Shown: positions 59,499-64,000 of the stretch, in pieces
How the letters are laid out: each line of letters starts with the position of its first letter
Numbering within the stretch: position 1 is the first letter of the stretch
Source of the DNA: Leptospira sp.
GTDB taxonomy: Bacteria; Spirochaetota; Leptospiria; Leptospirales; Leptospiraceae
Direction of reading: 5' to 3'
Assembly: GCA_016742255.1 (NCBI GenBank)
Contig: JACVCB010000020.1
Location: 1-64,000 of the forward strand
Length of the DNA: 64,000 bases
Position numbers and translations under genes: made by a program
Notes under the pieces: generated by a model
The model's database searches: none
What the model saw: the letters and a program-made list of their open reading frames with translations, nothing else
Told to the model about the DNA's origin: nothing

Positions 59499-59726
59499 TC
59501 ACTCATTTTCTTTGGCTCGTTTGATGAGAGAATAAAAAGCAAAGGCAAAACCCAAAAAAAATCCAACAAGTAACCAAAGCGGTTCTGATTGTAAATACCC
59601 ATCTAAGTAATACCCCCCGATCACAAAAAAAACAATCGAGGATACAAATTCAAAACCTGCCCCTGCCATGGCCAAAGGAGATTTATCTCTTTTACCTGGG
59701 GGAGTTTTTTGGGGTTCGTTTGTCAC
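59499..59726 (-). CDS. AtpZ/AtpI-family small membrane protein
   Basis: A 75-residue protein with a charged N-terminus (QKTPPGKRDKS) and two helices (about 22-41, 47-66) in the AtpZ pattern AGAGFEFVSSIVFFVIGGYYLDGYL...PLWLLVGFFLGFAFAFYSL. AtpZ works with AtpI in ion supply or assembly of the Fo ring. It is separated from the ATP synthase genes by about 5.3 kb and overlaps the signal peptidase gene by 4 bases. Confidence 0.75.
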   Translation of the reverse strand: MTNEPQKTPPGKRDKSPLAMAGAGFEFVSSIVFFVIGGYYLDGYLQSEPLWLLVGFFLGFAFAFYSLIKRAKENE

Positions 59727-60760
59727 TGTAGGATACGACCAATACGATCAAACCTTACACTTAGTCTCCAAAGTCGATAACGTAGTGTTCTTTCGATCCA
59801 ACCAAATCGAGATTCATCACCTAAATAACGGGCATTATGTGAAGAAAACACTTCGGAGTAATGGCAACGTCTTTCAAGTGCATCACCATCATATCGTTCT
59901 GCGACTTCAGGACCTTTTTCTGCTAATTCTTGTCCATCTTTGTATTCACATGTAGCATCTTTCCAATCGATGGAAAAATAAATGATAAGAGCTTTACCTA
60001 AAATATCTTCTCGTTTCACAAATCCCCAAGCACGAGAGTCATGAGAATCATCACGGTTATCTCCCATCACCATATACTGGCCTTCTGGAATTTCACAACC
60101 ATGTAAAAAATCACAATACTCAAAGATATGAGCTCTTCTATCGTCCTCAAATCCTTCTAAGATGTAATGTTCAAATCCAGGTTTGACTTCCTTAAAAAGT
60201 GCTCTTTGTGTAGCTTCCAAATTATCTAAATCGGAAAGTTCTTTTCCGATTGGAACTTCTTTTGGTTCATAGGATTTAAATTCAGTAGCACCCTTTTCTT
60301 TGTACTCAATGAGTGCAAAGTGTACTCTACCTCTGTCTTTTGTTTCGATGAATTTTCTTGTGATACGGATGGTATCACCTGGTAACCCAACAACACGTTT
60401 GACAAATCGTTTGGCAAAAATTCCAGAACGAGACTCTTCTTGTCCAAGAGCAGTTGCTGGTGGGATAAAGGTGACAATGTCTCCTCGTTTTGGGTCATCA
60501 ATACGGAAGAGTTCTTTTTCTGTAAATGGCATGCGAAAGGAATAACGCATTTTATTCACAAATAAAAAGTCCCCAATTTTTAAGGTAGGGATCATCGATC
60601 CTGATGGGATATTATTTGCATCTAATATGGAGGATTTAAATGCAAAAACGAGGACAACAATGATTCCAAAGGAAATTCCAGAGGCTGCTGCCCCTTCCTT
60701 TTCTGGTTCTTTGGATTCTGGTTTTGGCGAAGACTTGAAGATAGAAGAGAATAATCCCAT
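59723..60760 (-). CDS. lepB: signal peptidase I
   Basis: A 345-residue membrane serine protease that removes signal peptides. One helix is at about 28-45; the catalytic Ser55 lies in IPSGSM and the general-base Lys121 in KRVVGLPGD; the GDNRDDSHDSRAWGFV box completes the family set. An insertion around residues 140-210 makes it longer than most. The next gene (AtpZ-like) overlaps by 4 bases. Confidence 0.94.
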   Translation of the reverse strand: MGLFSSIFKSSPKPESKEPEKEGAAASGISFGIIVVLVFAFKSSILDANNIPSGSMIPTLKIGDFLFVNKMRYSFRMPFTEKELFRIDDPKRGDIVTFIPPATALGQEESRSGIFAKRFVKRVVGLPGDTIRITRKFIETKDRGRVHFALIEYKEKGATEFKSYEPKEVPIGKELSDLDNLEATQRALFKEVKPGFEHYILEGFEDDRRAHIFEYCDFLHGCEIPEGQYMVMGDNRDDSHDSRAWGFVKREDILGKALIIYFSIDWKDATCEYKDGQELAEKGPEVAERYDGDALERRCHYSEVFSSHNARYLGDESRFGWIERTLRYRLWRLSVRFDRIGRILQ

Positions 60761-60871
60761 AGTTCGAAGCTATGGAATTGGAATTTTCTGTCAAGAAAGG
60801 GGGAAAAAAAGCGCAAAAGACTTGTACTATTTTCGGGAATCGACGATACCATACATGGAGATCTTCTGCTT

Positions 60872-61663
60872 ATGGAAACATCAATCCGTGGATTACGTAA
60901 TACCCTACTTGAGATGAAGGAAAACTATTCTTTTGTCTGTGTAAAAACGGGAACCGAAACAGAAGATATGGGAGCGGAAGAAATTGCGCTCTTAAAAACA
61001 ATCACTTCAGGGATTTTACCTCTTTATGTGAAAATTGGTGGGCCAGAAGCAAGGAATGATATCCGCATTTGCCAAAGGATTGGGGTTTCAGGAATTTCTG
61101 CGCCTATGGTGGAATCTGAATATGCGTTAAAAAATTTCATCCAAACGATGAAAAACCTCCTCACTCCTTCTGAATTTGAATCTTATAACAAATCCATCAA
61201 TATGGAAACCATCACAGGTTACCGCAATCTTATGGATATCTTTGATTCTCCTTCGTTCCAGGAACTAGAGCAAGTAACAGCCGCTAGATCTGACTTAAGT
61301 GCATCCATGGACAAAAAACCAGATGATAAAGAAGTGACACGTGTTGCAAAAAAAATCATCTCTGAAGCAAAAAGCCGTGGGAAAAAAACTTCGGTCGGTG
61401 GGACAATCACCAAAACTAATTTTGAACTCATTGCAAATGAGATCCAACCTGATTTCATCAATTCGAGACACATCATGGTGGATACAAAAGAAGCGATGAA
61501 AATTGGGGCAACCGATATCGCTGAATGTATGTTAGTATTTGAAATGGACTTATTCGAATTTTTCTCAAAAACTTTCCCTGAAAAAGGATACTATTACCGG
61601 AACCGAGTTGAAATCAACAGAGAAAGAATCGGAGAAAGAAAAGTCTTGTACTTCATTCGATAA
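60872..61663 (+). CDS. HpcH/HpaI aldolase-like protein
   Basis: A 263-residue TIM-barrel protein resembling HpcH/HpaI and citrate-lyase beta enzymes: LPLYVKIGGPEARNDIR, GVSGISAPMVESEYALKNF, NMETITGYRNL with a metal-binding Glu, and ARSDLSASM. Such enzymes cleave or form C-C bonds of 2-oxo acids or acyl-CoAs; the substrate is unknown. Its stop TAA is followed directly and in the same frame by the GTG of the next gene. Confidence 0.7.
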   Translation: METSIRGLRNTLLEMKENYSFVCVKTGTETEDMGAEEIALLKTITSGILPLYVKIGGPEARNDIRICQRIGVSGISAPMVESEYALKNFIQTMKNLLTPSEFESYNKSINMETITGYRNLMDIFDSPSFQELEQVTAARSDLSASMDKKPDDKEVTRVAKKIISEAKSRGKKTSVGGTITKTNFELIANEIQPDFINSRHIMVDTKEAMKIGATDIAECMLVFEMDLFEFFSKTFPEKGYYYRNRVEINRERIGERKVLYFIR

Positions 61664-63403
61664 GTGGTTTATTTATTTTTTCTTTTTAGTTTAGTTACCT
61701 CCTTTCTTTTTGTTTCTCCTAAACACTTACATGCCCCCTTTCAAAAGGGGGTATCTCTTTTTTTAATCCTTCTATTCTTATACCATTATTGGAAAAGGAA
61801 AAAAGAGTTTCAGCCAGGTCGTTCTAGCCACTATGGAATGGCTTGGATAAACCAAACCAAAGTCCTTCCTTATCTGGTTGGGGTGAGCGCATTCTTTTTT
61901 CTCATTACAAGTTCTTTCCATGCCTACGAGCTCACCCAATTTTTAGCGAACTCATTTTTATTCCATGATGCTGACTACATTGGAATCTCCGATGTATTAC
62001 TTTCGTTCGCAAAAGGATGCGGATATGAAAGCCATTATTATAGTGAAACCGTAAATGGTAGTTACTTAAACCACCACTTTGCGCCCGGGATGGTTTTCCT
62101 TTCAGCTTTTGTGAAGATGATTCCCAATCGTTATGGGCTTGCTGTTGGTGTATTTTTATCTTACCAACTGACAACGATATTATGGTTATATTGGGCATAT
62201 CTAGTATCCCAAAAAAACAAACAATCTATCGATTTGAAGTTTTTAGTGATTTGGGTGGTTCTTACCAATCAATTGTATTTATATCGGATTGGTTCCAGTT
62301 ACCATTTTGAAATCCTAGTCGTTCTCTTTGGTTGTTTCTTTTTTTACCAATGGGAAAAATACAAAACTGTAGTTTTAGAAGGTGGAATCAATTTCACCAA
62401 ACAATTCTTTTTGCTAGGATTATTTCTGATCTCATTCCTCTTGCAAAAAGAAGACATTGGTTTTTACCTTTGTTTGTTTTTTCTCCCGGTTTTTCTCACT
62501 TCCCTTTATCAGATTTACCACACCAATAGTGAAGATAGCTTTGTGAGAAGTGCGGTCCAACGGAAGTTGTTCTCTCTCTTTGGAATTTTACTCATAACCG
62601 TTTTGTATTTAGGTTTAGTTTTTTTCCTTTTCCCATTCCTAAATGGTTCCCATTCGATTTTTGGTTGGTCTCAAGTTTTGAGACAAGAGTATCACTCTTC
62701 CTTCAAACAAGTAACTGGTGTTTCAAAATTCATCCAAATTTATTTGGAACTTCTGATGAGTATGGGACTTGGCATTGTACAACTTGTCCCCGAACTCCTT
62801 GGCATCAGTTTAATTTACCTAACCCATGTGTTCTCCACAAGGCCATGGCACCATGAAGTGTATTCGTATTATAGTTATTCACTCCTTCCTTTTTTACTTT
62901 ACAGCGGGATTTTATGGCTTAAGTCCAAAAAACAAATATCTCTTCCGATTGTTTATCTGATCTTAGCTTGTTTGTTCTGGAAAAACTCGATGGACCAAAA
63001 TTTCCCACTGGAAGCACAATCGAATCAAAAATGGTATGACCCTAAAGTGCAATCAGAAGTCACCGAAGACTTGCCACATGCAAATGGAATCTTACAATCT
63101 GAGGCGGGTAAAGTTTCAAGTAACAGAACCAATCAAGCAATAGAACAAATAGTATTTTCCCAATACAATCTTTCCTTTTTTATCAATGATCAGGTGACAC
63201 TCTATCCGCTCGAAAAGCTACAGAACGGAAAGGAAATTTGTGACCAAACAAAACTTTGTTATGTGGTATTGGCACCAGAGTTTACAGACACGATTCTTTG
63301 GCCGAAACAACGCATTCTCGATACATTTGTTAACTCAAAACCACTAAACCATCAGAAAATATGGCAAGGAAAACAAATAGAGGTTTGGGCACTCTCGAAG
63401 TAA
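61664..63403 (+). CDS. polytopic membrane protein (DUF2079-like)
   Basis: A 579-residue protein with about twelve predicted helices in the first 450 residues and a soluble C-terminal part (residues 455-579). The block NGSYLNHHFAPGMVFLSAFVKMIP resembles DUF2079 proteins, a group with glycosyltransferase-C-like topology. The start is GTG 61664, directly after the previous stop in the same frame, with no good ribosome site, so it is likely translated by re-initiation. Substrate unknown. Confidence 0.65.
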   Translation: MVYLFFLFSLVTSFLFVSPKHLHAPFQKGVSLFLILLFLYHYWKRKKEFQPGRSSHYGMAWINQTKVLPYLVGVSAFFFLITSSFHAYELTQFLANSFLFHDADYIGISDVLLSFAKGCGYESHYYSETVNGSYLNHHFAPGMVFLSAFVKMIPNRYGLAVGVFLSYQLTTILWLYWAYLVSQKNKQSIDLKFLVIWVVLTNQLYLYRIGSSYHFEILVVLFGCFFFYQWEKYKTVVLEGGINFTKQFFLLGLFLISFLLQKEDIGFYLCLFFLPVFLTSLYQIYHTNSEDSFVRSAVQRKLFSLFGILLITVLYLGLVFFLFPFLNGSHSIFGWSQVLRQEYHSSFKQVTGVSKFIQIYLELLMSMGLGIVQLVPELLGISLIYLTHVFSTRPWHHEVYSYYSYSLLPFLLYSGILWLKSKKQISLPIVYLILACLFWKNSMDQNFPLEAQSNQKWYDPKVQSEVTEDLPHANGILQSEAGKVSSNRTNQAIEQIVFSQYNLSFFINDQVTLYPLEKLQNGKEICDQTKLCYVVLAPEFTDTILWPKQRILDTFVNSKPLNHQKIWQGKQIEVWALSK

Positions 63404-63527
63404 AATCGGAAGTCCATCTTCCATCCGAAACTTGGGTTTCGCGGAACACACAATCTATGAAATCAAAAGAATCAAGAGAGGAAGTAGATAACCCATTTTA
63501 TTTGTGTATGTTATCAATTGGAAACAT
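63404..63527. other. short intergenic stretch with small hairpin
   Basis: No gene is credible here. CCGAAAC...GTTTCG with a TTGG-type loop (63425-63444) makes a small stem without a T-run, between two convergent genes. Confidence 0.35.
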
Positions 63528-64000
63528 TTACGAAACAATATGAAAGACTTCGTATCCATTGTCTCTTTTTTCGATACGGATTTGCCCTTCTAACACCAGT
63601 TTTTGGATGATGCTATACACAAGTCCAAGTGCTGTTGGCAAGTGACCTCCATTATGCACTTTTTTCCCAATCGCCGCTTCCATTAATACTTTTAAGTCGG
63701 ATTCCCCTTCTCGTAACCTACGTAACACTCCTTTCTCTAGGATACTGAGTGTTTTTTTCACAAGAGTGATTGTTTTTTTGGGATCTTCGATTTCGCTCCC
63801 ATGAGCAGGTAACATTCGTTTAATGGGTTCTTCCAATAACTTTGATAGGGTAAAATAATAATCCCCTAAATTCCCATCCATCTCCGAATAAATTGCCGTG
63901 AGATTGGCGATGATGAGGTCTCCCGAAAAGTATGCTCCTGCCTTTGGATCAACGGGAGTGATATGGTATAAATTATGACCTGGTGTGTGTAAAAACCGGA
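63528..64000 (-). CDS. metallo-beta-lactamase-fold hydrolase, C-terminal part (N-terminus beyond window edge)
   Basis: About 157 C-terminal residues, read to the right edge with no start. HTPGHNLYHITPV near the edge and YFSGDLI correspond to the His ligand and the Asp/His-bridging region of MBL-fold enzymes; MLPAHGSEIEDP supplies the last His. The C-terminal 60 residues form the small helical domain seen in glyoxalase II-like or lactonase-type members. The substrate cannot be told without the N-terminal half. Confidence 0.8.
   Translation of the reverse strand, partial: RFLHTPGHNLYHITPVDPKAGAYFSGDLIIANLTAIYSEMDGNLGDYYFTLSKLLEEPIKRMLPAHGSEIEDPKKTITLVKKTLSILEKGVLRRLREGESDLKVLMEAAIGKKVHNGGHLPTALGLVYSIIQKLVLEGQIRIEKRDNGYEVFHIVS

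Overview
The window comes from the chromosome of a low-G+C spirochete of the genus Leptospira. The clearest marker is a porin with a signal peptide that matches OmpL1 (36896-37807, minus). Other genus-type features are lipoproteins with spirochetal lipoboxes, a DUF1574-type SGNH protein beside an MBOAT acyltransferase, and frequent TTG and GTG start codons. I cannot name the species. No rRNA, tRNA, prophage, insertion sequence or CRISPR array was recognised. Almost all of the window is coding, and many neighbours overlap by 4 bases or converge with overlapping 3' ends.

Layout. 1-4.7 kb: a cut-off FAD oxidoreductase, a CoA transferase, a zinc-ribbon membrane protein and an MsbA-like ABC exporter. 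4.7-17.4 kb: a peptide-binding lipoprotein, then a long minus-strand run of PBP1A, Lon, UvrB, an RsbW-like kinase, TrmL, an S1-domain protein and a degenerate amidohydrolase, followed by a plus-strand ATPase-domain protein. 17.4-24.6 kb: a glycosyltransferase, aroE, folC, a TetR regulator, trpF and mutS. 24.5-31.1 kb (minus): serB, a GDSL lipoprotein, a 59-residue protein, a GPH-type transporter, and bioB, bioA and bioD. 31.2-36.8 kb: a stand-alone cNMP-binding protein, a PerM-type transporter, two EamA transporters, an RlmL-like methyltransferase, ung and a pterin dehydratase. 36.9-42.3 kb: ompL1, a secreted hypothetical protein, carA, a DUF5808-like protein and the SGNH/MBOAT pair.

42.3-54.2 kb (minus) holds the complete F1Fo ATP synthase operon in the order I-a-c-b-delta-alpha-gamma-beta-epsilon. 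It continues into an SLBB protein, a very acidic repeat protein and a GAF/GAF/degenerate-GGDEF protein. Upstream lies a gpx-ohrR-like peroxide-defence pair flanked by two copies of a GC-rich hairpin repeat, then amtB-glnK. 57.5-60.8 kb (minus) holds signal peptidase I, an AtpZ-like protein, and an acetolactate synthase preceded by a Leu/Val-rich leader ORF with mutually exclusive hairpins. The window ends with an HpcH/HpaI-type aldolase, a polytopic membrane protein and a cut-off metallo-beta-lactamase-fold protein.

The least expected signals are the ilvB leader (59.25-59.44 kb), the palindrome in front of gpx, the paired hairpin repeats, the apparent CTG start of ung, and the acidic LSxEEL-repeat protein downstream of the ATP synthase genes.
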